A stretch of DNA of 63,570 nt from Conoideocrella luteorostrata (Eukaryota; Ascomycota; Sordariomycetes; Hypocreales; Clavicipitaceae): the NCBI GenBank assembly GCA_032433595.1, contig JASWJB010000260.1, positions 1-63,570 of the forward strand, given 5' to 3'. Positions 14,342 to 23,563 of the stretch are shown here, in pieces. The notes beneath the pieces were generated by a model, which was not told the DNA's origin, made no database searches, and saw nothing but the letters and a program-made list of their open reading frames with translations. Position 1 is the stretch's first letter, and the number at the start of each line of letters is the position of its first letter. Both the position numbers and the translations under genes were made by a program.

Positions 14342-15141
14342 ATATGTCTGCCTCGAACCGCCCTTGGAAACGCTTTCACGTGTGGCAGATACATCTAATC
14401 CAGATATAACCCGTTCATGTGTTCATGAATATGATGGTTATTTTTGCTTTTTATTGTTAATTCTACTGCCGTCTCTTGGGTTTTGGCCAGTTTGGCGCAC
14501 CGGCTGTTATTTTTCACCCTCTGCAGTCTTGGGAACTTGCAGATGGCATTCGACTTTACATCCCGACGGGCTTTCCCATATTGATACGTTTTATGAGTTA
14601 TGACGGACCTTGCGATCAGCCTATACTCCAACTGAACTTTCGTTACAGAATTAAAGTGTTTGAGAATACTATCGCGGGGGAGATCTGTAAATAGTCAGAC
14701 AGGCTAGCATGAGCCACATGCGCGCACAAAAGCGCCTTTGTAACTCGGCGGTACTACAACGTTGGATGTACAATTGGTGAGGGATGTTGGCGTTGGTGAA
14801 TAGGCAAGCCGGAAATACCAATAAATGAACGTGTTTGCTACATCCCCCCCTCCCCCCTTTCACCGCATGTAGTGTCGTGAATGCAGTGTTGTGCATGCAT
14901 TCATTCATCACCACGTGACTCGAAGGGTCGTCGACCTATGTAAACCCAAGCCAAGCCACGCCTCACTTCACAAGACGTCCCAATACATTGTTCCGCAAGT
15001 TCTAAACTGATGACAACGGTTTGTGGTCCCTAGCACAAAGCTACCAGCGAGTGTATATTTAATTGCTCAGATCCGGGCCACCGCTCAACTCTCACCAGCG
15101 ACATTTGTACATCTACAGTGTACCACCTCCGGCTAGCCGCC
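14342..15141. other. Intergenic region, C2H2 gene to Nudix gene
   Basis: Contains the 3' end of the C2H2 gene and the Nudix promoter. A CACGTG palindrome lies near 14912 and a TATATTTAA-like sequence near 15053, about 90 bp before the Nudix start, which could be a TATA element. No gene seen. Confidence 0.5.
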
Positions 15142-15819
15142 ATGGAAGCTACAAACGTAACCGGTGATGGCCAAAAGCCTCAAACACCCCAATTCACCTT
15201 TTCTCACGACACTTCCCTCACATCCTGGGCAATTCCCATGTCCACCTACAAGCAAACCAACTCCTTGTCTTGGTACGGTATCGCCACGGGCGCCCTTGTC
15301 TTTGACTCATCTAACCGCATCCTTCTCGTCCAACGCACGGCCCGCGACACTATGCCTAATCTATGGGAATTCCCCGGCGGAGGTGTCGACCTTGACGACC
15401 CCACTGTGCTATACGGATGTGCTCGTGAGCTGTGGGAAGAGACTGGGCTGAAGGTAAAGTACATGAAGAGACTGGTCACGAAGGGTCCAACGCCGGAACT
15501 GGCGCGGGTGATCACGAAGGGCCAAGGGCCGACACTGGCGCAGGTGATTACGACTCGTCGGGAAAAAAAGGAGATAGGCAAGTTTGTCTTCGAGGTCGAG
15601 GTCGAGGTCAACGTACAGGCGGACCAGAAAGTGAGACTTGATTCGAATGAGCATCAGGATTTTGTGTGGGCGACGGAAGCAGAGGTTAAGGATGAAAAGG
15701 TTGCCTTGGGAGGAACGGAATATAAAGCTATATCGTTTACGGTGGAGGCCACCAAGAGTTTTATATTGGAAGGCTTTCGGTTGCGACAGGAAGACTTTCG
15801 ATTGCGACAAGCAATGTAA
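15142..15819 (+). CDS. Nudix hydrolase family protein
   Basis: Single exon, 225 aa; the ATG sits in a strong context (GCCGCCATGG). The protein has the Nudix fold signature: a 'YGIATGALVFD' strand, 'ILLVQR', 'LWEFPGGGVD' (residues 75-83) and the Nudix helix RELWEETG at 95-102, keeping the metal-binding REXXEE core. Family members hydrolyse nucleoside diphosphates linked to another group (oxidised dNTPs, ADP-ribose, NADH, diphosphoinositols); the substrate cannot be read from the sequence. Two oddities are visible. Residue 87, where the GX5E part of the Nudix box normally carries Glu, is Pro (next to Asp86). Residues 113-124 and 125-136 are an imperfect 12-aa tandem duplication (36 bp, 15478-15549) just after the Nudix helix. 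No targeting signal is apparent, so a cytosolic enzyme is likely. Confidence 0.88.
   Translation: MEATNVTGDGQKPQTPQFTFSHDTSLTSWAIPMSTYKQTNSLSWYGIATGALVFDSSNRILLVQRTARDTMPNLWEFPGGGVDLDDPTVLYGCARELWEETGLKVKYMKRLVTKGPTPELARVITKGQGPTLAQVITTRREKKEIGKFVFEVEVEVNVQADQKVRLDSNEHQDFVWATEAEVKDEKVALGGTEYKAISFTVEATKSFILEGFRLRQEDFRLRQAM
15478..15549 (+). repeat. 36-bp tandem duplication inside the Nudix gene
   Basis: Two in-frame 36-bp units, 15478-15513 and 15514-15549, encode TKGPTPELARVI and TKGQGPTLAQVI. They lengthen the loop after the Nudix helix by 12 residues. Confidence 0.8.
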
Positions 15820-16310
15820 TGAGTTTTGATCGAGAGAGAAGATGGTGTTTCAACATCCAAAGGGATATGTATGACTAGTTGGTCGTCCCAAAGCACACAC
15901 ACTCACCACGCTCGTATACTTGCTGGTGTCTGACACAACCAGTAAAGCAACCTCAATTCAGCAATGGGATCAACTAGAGACCGAAATCAATTCGCAGAAA
16001 TCTCATATGCGACAAGATCAAATGATTGAGCAGCTCAGCCCAAGGTTATCGGATGTGAGCACTCTTCAATAAAGTAATTCAAGCATGATAGGCGCAGGAG
16101 CAAGGCTCAGAAGGCTCCGAACAAAGACACAATTCAAGTGCGAAGGGGAAACTTGTTGATCTGCTTGGACAGTCGGGCTAGGACGCCTCTTATAGCTAAT
16201 TTACTTGAATTGACCAAATCAGCCAAGTCCAAATTTCACTCGTGAGCAATTCCATCAGCAAAGAGGCTCATTTTCGCCCACACAGAAACTATATACTTAC
16301 ACTGCTTCAT
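15820..16310. other. Intergenic region between convergent genes
   Basis: Lies between the 3' ends of the Nudix gene (+) and the GH3 gene (-). No open frame or repeat of note; presumably 3' UTRs and terminators of both genes. Confidence 0.5.
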
Positions 16311-17417
16311 CTACACGACAATCCCGCACCTGGTGCTTGCAATCCTCCCCGTCGCAGCGTCGAACTCCTCGCCATTGAGTGCCCCCTCCCTCAACGCTTT
16401 CACAACCGCCTTTCGAATGACCTCACCCTGTGTGACATTTCGCCCGCTCGCCAGCAAGATATCCATGCCGGCCTTGGCGGCCAAGACGGCCCTCTCACCG
16501 GCATCTCCATACGCCCGCAGCGCACCAGCCTCCAACGCGTCCGTAATGGTCACGCCCTTGAACCCCAAACGACCTCTCAGCTCGCCCTTGATCCATTTCT
16601 CGCTCAGACCGGCAGGATGTGTGTCCATGGCTGGATAGACGGCCCATGAGGCCATGACCATTTCGAGGCCGGCCTTTATAGCGGCGACATAGGGTCCCTC
16701 ATCCACGTCCCGAATCTCCGAGAGACTCAACCCCAACGAGACAGGCTGTTCGTCCGTGTTGGCGTCGTGAGACGCCGCCCCCAGTCCGGGAAAGTGCTTG
16801 CCGCAAGCCGCCACCCTATCCCCCTGCTGGGATTTGATGAATGGAACGGCCGCACGCACCACCATCCGCGAGGTGTTCCCAAACGACCTCTCGAAGTAGT
16901 CCGTGAAGTCGCTCGCATTCCTATACACGTCCAGCACAGGCGCCAGGTTGGCATTGCAGGCGTACTCCTTGAGGCTCGCCGCGGCTCCTGCGCCAGCCCT
17001 TGCGCCGGCGGCTGCAGGATCCGCCGACGCACCGATCTGCTTGGCCGAGAGCTTGGGCTCTCCGGTCTTGATCCTCCTCACCTTGCCGCCTTCCTGGTCC
17101 GTTGTGACGAAGAAGTGGACATCATCCCTGCCGGTTTTGCGTTTGAGCAGTGCCGGCGCAGGAGACGACCTGTACGCGGCTTTGAGCGTGGCCATTGCCG
17201 TGGCGGTGGTGTTGGCGTCGACATTCTCGCCGAACAGGATGACGCCGCCGACGAGCCCGGCCCTTGTGAGCTTGACGAGCTCGTCGGGAGGCTGGCTGGA
17301 GGAGGGGAAGGAGTACACAATGTGCTGGCCGGCGAGGATGTCAATATCGCTACATAACGCTTGGGTGGCGAGGATGAGATGCGTGACCGCGAGGAATGAT
17401 CTGAGAATCGGAGACAT
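16311..17417 (-). CDS. Secreted GH3 beta-N-acetylhexosaminidase (NagZ/LpqI-like)
   Basis: Intronless, 368 aa, the usual length of single-domain bacterial NagZ enzymes and much shorter than typical fungal GH3 beta-glucosidases. A signal peptide occupies about residues 1-22. GH3 motifs in order: 'GGVILFGEN' (57-65), 'TTDQEGGKVRR' (105-115; the DQEGG substrate loop of NagZ), KHFPG (207-211), and 'TITDALEAGAL' (290-300), where Asp293 aligns with the catalytic nucleophile. The Asp-X-His acid/base dyad of NagZ, normally just after KHFPG, reads D218-A-N220-T-D here, so the His is replaced by Asn, as I recall for some LpqI-like members. NagZ enzymes release N-acetylglucosamine from peptidoglycan fragments; fungal GH3 members have also been described as chitin-oligomer NAGases. 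The next gene on the same strand (18388-19728) is an AmiE-like serine hydrolase, the usual bacterial partner. Expected extracellular. Confidence 0.88.
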   Translation of the reverse strand: MSPILRSFLAVTHLILATQALCSDIDILAGQHIVYSFPSSSQPPDELVKLTRAGLVGGVILFGENVDANTTATAMATLKAAYRSSPAPALLKRKTGRDDVHFFVTTDQEGGKVRRIKTGEPKLSAKQIGASADPAAAGARAGAGAAASLKEYACNANLAPVLDVYRNASDFTDYFERSFGNTSRMVVRAAVPFIKSQQGDRVAACGKHFPGLGAASHDANTDEQPVSLGLSLSEIRDVDEGPYVAAIKAGLEMVMASWAVYPAMDTHPAGLSEKWIKGELRGRLGFKGVTITDALEAGALRAYGDAGERAVLAAKAGMDILLASGRNVTQGEVIRKAVVKALREGALNGEEFDAATGRIASTRCGIVV

Positions 17418-17607
17418 GATCTAAGAGAGTGTCTATTTGTGTGTTGGTTGGCTGGGTGTGGATTATTATCCGATTGGAAGGATCTATTGCAAATTCATAG
17501 AGTCTATTATAAGAACTTACAACTACGGAGTACGGATAGACCTATGAGAGAGATACGAAGAGGACGGGGCTTAAGAGCCGTCGGAGCTATATACGATCAT
17601 CAAAAGT

Positions 17608-17609
<2 letters not shown>

Positions 17610-17648
<39 letters not shown>
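17610..17648. repeat. (TCA)n microsatellite
   Basis: About 13 uninterrupted TCA/ATC units about 190-230 bp upstream of the GH3 start codon. Confidence 0.9.
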
Positions 17649-18040
17649 CAGCCCTTACCGTGTTCTGCATAAACTCTCCCCAGCTATCAATGTAACATTG
17701 CAATTCAGCTCCTGCCCGGGGAGGGAGTTTAACACACCAAACACCGACTCTTCCAAAATCTACAAGCCTACCTATGGAGAAACAGCTCAGCGCAAGTCGC
17801 TGCTTATTTCCGCGCTCCACGCCACATTTGGCATTTGGGGGTAACTAACGTAGTTCTCTGCACTTTTGCCCCAGGATCGCCTGGCCTAACCGATCTGGGT
17901 ACTGGTACCGTAAGCGTAAGCGGACAGACAGTTGAACCTGTAGCGTGCAATCCGAGCGTGGCTTCGACAACTAGTTTCAATAAGCCGGCGTTGGTGTAGT
18001 CAGTTAGCTGGTTAGCCGGTTAGTTAGTGCAACTGTTGAT

Positions 18041-18127
18041 TGAGTGAGTGAGCGAGCGAGTGAGTGAGTGAGTGGGTGAGTTGGGTGAGTGAGTTGGGTG
18101 AGTGAGTGGGTGAGTGGATGAGTGAGC
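18041..18127. repeat. (GAGT)n imperfect tetranucleotide array
   Basis: Roughly 87 bp of GAGT units interrupted by GAGC, GGGT and TTGGGT variants. Confidence 0.85.
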
Positions 18128-18387
18128 GGGGCCACAAAGACGGCTGATCAACTAACTACTCCGTAGTTCATGGTCCCAACACGCCTGGGCTGCGAGCATG
18201 TTGAATGTCCCGCCGTTTCCACACACCGGATTCCTGGGATTGTACGGAGTATCGCAAGTCAACTATGTAGTTACAGTACTGCACTCTGTACCCTCCCTGT
18301 ACTCCGTACAATACTGCATGTACAACAGCGCCACCAAGTAACTACCAACTTGTATACATTGTAACGAGTTAACTAACTATGTGCTGT

Positions 18388-19728
18388 CTACAACGGGAAC
18401 TCAACCGTCCTGCCCAGCGCCGTGGCCACCCACGCTCCCAACGTCTCCCGCACGATGTTGTTACTGCTCCATTTCCTCGACGGATGCACTCTGTTGCTCA
18501 GATGGATGAAGAGCGTGTCGCTCGCCCGATCAATCACCATGCTCGTCCCTGTAAATCCCGTATGACTCGCTGCCAGAGGGTTGGCCATCGGGCCCGCCGT
18601 ATAAAACTGGTTGAGCTCGAATCCTACCCCGTGGTCCTCCCCGAGGTCTGCCGCGAAATTATGAAATATCAAATCAACCGACTCCTTGGACAGGATGCGA
18701 TGGCCCCCATACGTGCCGTTGTTGAGAATCATCTGGCAGAGGCGGGCTGTGTCGCTGGCCGTCGAGAACAAGCCTGCGTGGCCGGAGACGCCGTCCAGCG
18801 CGTAGGCGTTCTCGTCGTGAACTGTTCCTCGCACGGGCTGTGGCCGCCTGGGCAGCCCGGGGATGTCGCCTTCCACGGCAAGTTGGAATTCCTGCGCTGC
18901 CATGTCCTTGTAATAGGGGAACTTGGGAGCTTCGACGTTTCCCCGGTTGAAGAATGTCCTGCCCATACCCAGCAGGGAGGTGTACTCGCGAATATTGGCG
19001 TCCAGCCTCTTACCAGTGACTTTCTCCACGACCAGCATTAGAGTCATGAAGTTGAGATCTGAATAGAGAAACTTCCTGCCTGGCGTGGAGGTTGGTGTCT
19101 GTGAAAGGATTGCCCGGACCTTGGAGTCGTACGTGGTGTAACGAGGATCAAACAACCCGGGCAAAGGGTCAGCCTGCAGGCCGCTTGTGTGTGTCAATAG
19201 CTGCAGAAGCGTAATCTTTTGTTTTCCATTGACGCCAAAGTCCGGGAGCCAGCTTGCCACGGTGCCGTTCAACGTAATCAGCTGCCTGTCTATGCACCGC
19301 AGCACGGCGACAGTGGTAAACATCTTGGTCAGGCTGGCCATGTCATAGATTGTGTCTTCGGTAGCCCTCTCCTGTTCATCAGGCGGTAGAAGCGTTCCGA
19401 TTGTATCATTCCCCTTCACACTCGCCCACAGGTTTCGCTTCCCAAAGGCAAAGTGGCGAACAATGGTTCTTTTGTGAGCAATGAGAGTGATGCCGCCGGG
19501 CTCGATGGGTACGGTTTGATAGTACGAATGGCTCCCCCAGTCGCGTGTCTCGGTAAAGTATGTCAAGTTTGCTACCATATCTTTGAGCGGTTTGGAAAGC
19601 ATGCCAACCGACTCAGGAGAGCCATGTTTGAGCACGTCGTGACATTTGGCGTTAGCGAAGGATGGTGCCGGTGAGGCTAATAGTGCCAGAGTCAGAGCCA
19701 GAACCAGAGCCTTTGCGTGGATACGCAT
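18388..19728 (-). CDS. Secreted serine hydrolase of the beta-lactamase/PBP-like family (AmiE-like)
   Basis: Intronless, 446 aa, with an N-terminal signal peptide (about residues 1-26, ending in an AxA-like site). Catalytic motifs of class C beta-lactamase-like serine hydrolases are present: S132-L-T-K135 (SxxK), Y222-S-D (the YxN-equivalent Tyr) and H389-T-G (the KTG-equivalent box). Also visible are 'LLTHTSGL' (177-184) and a 'VHDENAYALDGVSGHAGLFS' stretch (303-322). The latter I associate with the bacterial group that sits beside or is fused to NagZ, including Bacillus AmiE (YbbE), an N-acetylmuramyl-L-alanine amidase. Beta-lactamase-like proteins in fungi are often annotated as esterases or transacylases (LovD type), so substrate is uncertain. 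The GH3 NagZ-like gene lies next downstream in the same orientation, which favours a joint role on peptidoglycan fragments. Several N-glycosylation sequons (for example N54-L-T) fit secretion. Confidence 0.87.
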   Translation of the reverse strand: MRIHAKALVLALTLALLASPAPSFANAKCHDVLKHGSPESVGMLSKPLKDMVANLTYFTETRDWGSHSYYQTVPIEPGGITLIAHKRTIVRHFAFGKRNLWASVKGNDTIGTLLPPDEQERATEDTIYDMASLTKMFTTVAVLRCIDRQLITLNGTVASWLPDFGVNGKQKITLLQLLTHTSGLQADPLPGLFDPRYTTYDSKVRAILSQTPTSTPGRKFLYSDLNFMTLMLVVEKVTGKRLDANIREYTSLLGMGRTFFNRGNVEAPKFPYYKDMAAQEFQLAVEGDIPGLPRRPQPVRGTVHDENAYALDGVSGHAGLFSTASDTARLCQMILNNGTYGGHRILSKESVDLIFHNFAADLGEDHGVGFELNQFYTAGPMANPLAASHTGFTGTSMVIDRASDTLFIHLSNRVHPSRKWSSNNIVRETLGAWVATALGRTVEFPL

Positions 19729-20541
19729 TATCGGATCTCTGTGACAGAAGCAATACGGGGCATTTAGTTTTAAAAATAAACAAGGATGAGATGAGATAAA
19801 GGAAATAAGTCAAGTCCCCAACATACTTCCGACAACGTCATTTTGGGAGAGGCCGGCATCGATTTTCCGTATATAGGCCATGATAGTGACGCCACTGGAA
19901 GCTGCTTACATTTATCCACAATCACACGCTTAACGCGACTTGGCTGGGCCATGAGAGAGGGTGCGGGGTGTAACCGCGAGGATTCCCGATGGCTGAGGGA
20001 TGGCAACTGAAATGGTCGGTCAAGCTGGTGATAGTAGCCGATCCCATCATCTTAGCTCTGTCAGGCTTCGTGGCCGTACTCCACAACTCGGCTTCTGTTT
20101 CCCCGACTCCATCTTCAAACCTGGCACATAGTGTCTTCCACTAGTTTTGAATACGCAGTTTTTCTGAAATCACAACATATCAAAGTGACATTATAATTTT
20201 ATCCCCACGGCACCAACAGAGGCTTTGAATGAAGCAGCTCCAATTTTTGGACACTTTGGTCAATATGTTCTCGCGCTAGTTATCTATCTACACTGTCGTA
20301 AATGTACCTTCAGCATCATCACATCCTGCAAATAACCAGCCCCTTGGGGTATCACCTCTCATGCCAGCAATCCTTAACTATCAGTAATTCTTCCGACGCC
20401 CCCAATCCTTCCTTTCCTGGTTGAAATCTAAAGCAAATAAAACGCCTTCGTCCCAATGCTTCATAACACATTTCCTCAGCTCATAACAAGATGGATCGCA
20501 TAGCGTTAACAAAAGATCCCATAAAATACGCCTCCAGCAGC
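19729..20541. other. Intergenic region, serine hydrolase to arrestin
   Basis: Promoter of the serine hydrolase and 3' region of the arrestin gene. No open frame of substance and no octamer copies seen. Confidence 0.5.
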
Positions 20542-23500
20542 TTAATTTGCAGCCCCCCCAGCTTCCTGTAGGTTTGAGCGATCCGGCAGGCTCGCCAAAT
20601 TAAGGGTAATTGTAGGACGAGTAATTTCGAGGCTTCTACTGGGCATTCGGCTTCCAGGTGTCCTAGGGTTTCGAACATTAACACGGCCAGAGCGGTTCAG
20701 TATTCGCGGTGGCTGTTCATCCGAATCATCCGACCCGGAATCGTTTCCGTCCTCATTCACGTATCCATAGTCCGCCAGACGCGCAAAGTAGTCGGCGAGC
20801 CCATCGACGCTTGGGGTTCCAACAACAATGTCATATTGGGGTGGAGGTGTCATGAGAGGCGCGTTGGCTGCTTCCGGGTTCTCTGTCACAAGAACAGCTG
20901 GCGCCGGAGGCGGTGCCGTATCATCGTCAAATGCAGGAGGCTGGAAACTAGGCACACGCAGCAGATGAATCGGGCGAGCTTCACCCTGAGCTCCCAAGTC
21001 AACAACGGATCGCGAAGGGCTGCCAGCGTCGATTGCCGGGTTCGTAGCAGAGTGCGCAAGATGGGCGGCCTGTGGCGGAAGGGGAAGAGCCTCATTACTT
21101 AGGTCAACACGCGGCAATGTGCCAGTGGACGAATTTGGCGAGCCGCCATCGGTAGCAAGGGTAGCCGAGTCAGAGCAGCCGCAGGCAGACTGATATGGGG
21201 TCGGTTGGCTAGCTGTCGGGTTGGAATACGCTGGCAGGTTCGTGTTTGCCTGTGTTGCCCGGCAATTGAGTACAGTGAATGGAGAATCAATGCTAATTTC
21301 AAAGTGTCTGCGCTTTGTTCCCGTAGGATCATCAGGATCGATGCGGCTAATCCTCAAAACTATCTGTTCGGCCCTATTAGCATAGTCCATACCATCAGTC
21401 ATTCATGTCGCGGCATCGTACCTTAATCCAGTGATAGACATTAACATTCTTCCAGCTGCAGTCGGGATGTAGCCTTAAATCCTTGTTTTTCGCCATCATC
21501 TGGCACGTAGGAAGCTGGACGTTTGCTTCAATTTCGGTAGCACCCCACATATGCTCCAAGCCAAGATCAAGATCGCCGAGTAAGTTATTTGTCGGTTCGG
21601 GTAGAGGGTCGGCCGATCTTCCGTGTTGTGCAGCCTCTCTTGATCGCCTGCGGTTGGCAATTTCTCTTGCCTGACGACGCTGTTCTTGGCTGAGCTCACC
21701 ACCACGGACAGTAGTCACATCGGACGCCGCCCAGTTAGAGTCGAGCGCTTTTCCTGCTGCCTTTTCGAGCAGTAGAATCTTGCGTCCTGGGTCTTTTCGG
21801 GTCACTCGCTTGTCGCTTGTCCAATATTCGATGGACTCCGTAACGTACACCTTCAACTTATGCACTTGAACTTTGGCAAGGGGAGTGAGTTTGAAGGCTA
21901 TGGGAATCTTGGAGCCAATGGGAAAGCTTTTGCCAGATATGACAATATCGTAATGAAGTTGATCTTCCCATTGTCTTGAGATGGAAATGGGTTCGGTAGT
22001 CTCAAGGGACATTTGGTCCGGCAATCGAACAATGGAGACCTCCTTTGTGCCGTGCAAGTTTGGCTTGAAGGCGCCGGCGCGGTCAATGCTGGCATGAAGC
22101 TCCCACTTAACAGAGCCATACTGCAGCTTAGTGGTTTCTAATTGGTGATGGTCGATGGGAAGCTCAAAATTGTAGTCATAGATGCCTGGATAAAAGACTT
22201 TGAAGCCTTTGGCTTGGGTGGTGGATGCCACGCCATTTTCGCTTTTGCCGAAGCTTCGGGATTGTGTGCTTTGAAGGGAAAGTCGCTTGAGTTCTTTGGC
22301 AGTCAAGCCACTTCTCGAGTATGATGTTGGCAGTAAGCTCGATGGGCGCAACGGTTGCTGATGCGGCAGGGCCGCAAGGTTTGTACTGCTCGAGTTGGTG
22401 GAGCTGGTTTTGAGTTTGTAAGTGCATTGGTTACCGTATTCACTTTCCCAACCGTCATGCATGACATTAAAGAATGTCAAGACTTGCGTCCTTAGGCTTT
22501 CCTCCTGAGAAATTTCTTGTTTCAGCGGGGGAATACCTTCGGGCCACTCGGTGCGAGCCCGTCCTAGTAACTTGAGCTGAATGGCTTTGATCTTGACGTT
22601 TTTTGTCACATTTAACTGTAGTTTGCCGCGAAGGAGAGCGGTTCCGCCTTGGCCGTCTCGAGGCACGTTGCCGTCATGGTCAAATCCATGAAGAAAAATG
22701 TTGCGCTCTGCAAGTAGGATGGAGCACGAGACGCCACTACCACTTGCGACGGGCTTTGGAACCTCGGTCACAAACGAGCTTACTACGGATTTGGCCGAGC
22801 GAACCGACATGAGGCTGTTCCGGTGACCTGCGACGTTATATGTGGTTGAAGGCATGGAAACATTATTAGCAACAGCCATATTTGTCGCCAGTTGGTATGA
22901 GTTATGTGCACGGTGCTGGTGAGGCGAGAGACGGGGACGAGGCGACGAAAGGTGGGGTTGCGAACGGGTCTGGGGGTTTGGGTCTTGAAGAACTTCGTCA
23001 TAGGCCGGGGGCTGCACTACCCCTGTCAACGCCGTAGCTGCGGCCCTAGTCGTAGCCGAAGCGGCAGCGAGGACAACCGGTGCAGGATGCAAGCTCTCGG
23101 CTTTGGACAACGAACGCCCTGAGAAGGATGCAATGAGTTTGCCTAGGACAGGCGGGAAAAGTTGTGATGTAGATGTTGACGAGCTACTTCTTTTGTGGTT
23201 ATAGATTTTGCTGTGACGGCGGCGACTGCTGCTACTTTCCCCAGTAGTGTTGTTAGTGAGTTCAGCAGTCGGTGCCGACGAATCAAGATTCGTTGACGAA
23301 GATCTTCCTCCTCGCACTTTTTGAGGCCGTGCTTTTGGTTTTGCTTCCGGTCGGAGCTCACGGGGAATGTATCCAGGTGGATATGTTACGATGTGAATAG
23401 CGTGTGGTCTGGTTCTTCTTGGGCCGATGAGCGGTGAAGGGAAGCGTTCTGTAGAGGAACCTCGCCCGTCGGCGCGAGAGCCCGGGCGATAATAGATGCC

Positions 23501-23563
23501 GCTGCTGTTGGAAGCGAGCCAAGGACCAGATCGGTGACGGCGCTGCTGCCGTGAATCTGGCAT
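20542..23563 (-). CDS. Alpha-arrestin (ART-family) ubiquitin-ligase adaptor
   Basis: Two exons on the minus strand: 23563-21422 and 21363-20542, 987 aa. The 58-nt intron (21364-21421) has donor GTACGA, a GCTAATA branch point and acceptor CAG, with phase 0. It joins 'VYHWIK' to 'IVLRISR', one arrestin beta-strand. An N-terminal arrestin fold begins near residue 280 ('SVSCSILLAERNIFLHGF') and a C-terminal arrestin fold follows ('IGSKIPIAFKLTPLAKVQVHKL'). Three PPxY motifs are visible: PPGY (62-65), PPAY (185-188) and PPQY (888-891), plus LPAY at 757-760. In fungal alpha-arrestins (Rod1/Rog3, Aly, CreD) PPxY motifs recruit Rsp5/Nedd4-type HECT ligases to drive endocytosis of nutrient transporters. 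Long Ser/Pro-rich ends look disordered and suited to phosphoregulation. Which ART subfamily it belongs to is not settled. Confidence 0.9.

Larger units (their letters stand above)
17418..18387. other. Intergenic region with simple repeats and octamer copies
   Basis: Promoter side of the GH3 gene and 3' side of the serine hydrolase gene. Holds a (TCA)n run at 17610-17648, a degenerate (GAGT)n array at 18041-18127 and four TACGGAGT/ACTCCGTA octamers (17524, 18158, 18243, 18301). No gene seen. Confidence 0.6.

Noticed and set aside
16767..17424. Plus-strand frames of 173-196 codons opposite the GH3 gene
   Set aside because: Shadows of the GC-rich GH3 coding sequence; no motifs.
17610..17648. 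TCA/GAGT arrays considered as CRISPR-like or satellite repeats
   Set aside because: Simple microsatellites without spacers; CRISPR is not expected in a fungal nuclear genome.
18379..19041. 220-codon plus-strand frame opposite the serine hydrolase
   Set aside because: Antisense shadow of a gene with complete catalytic motifs.
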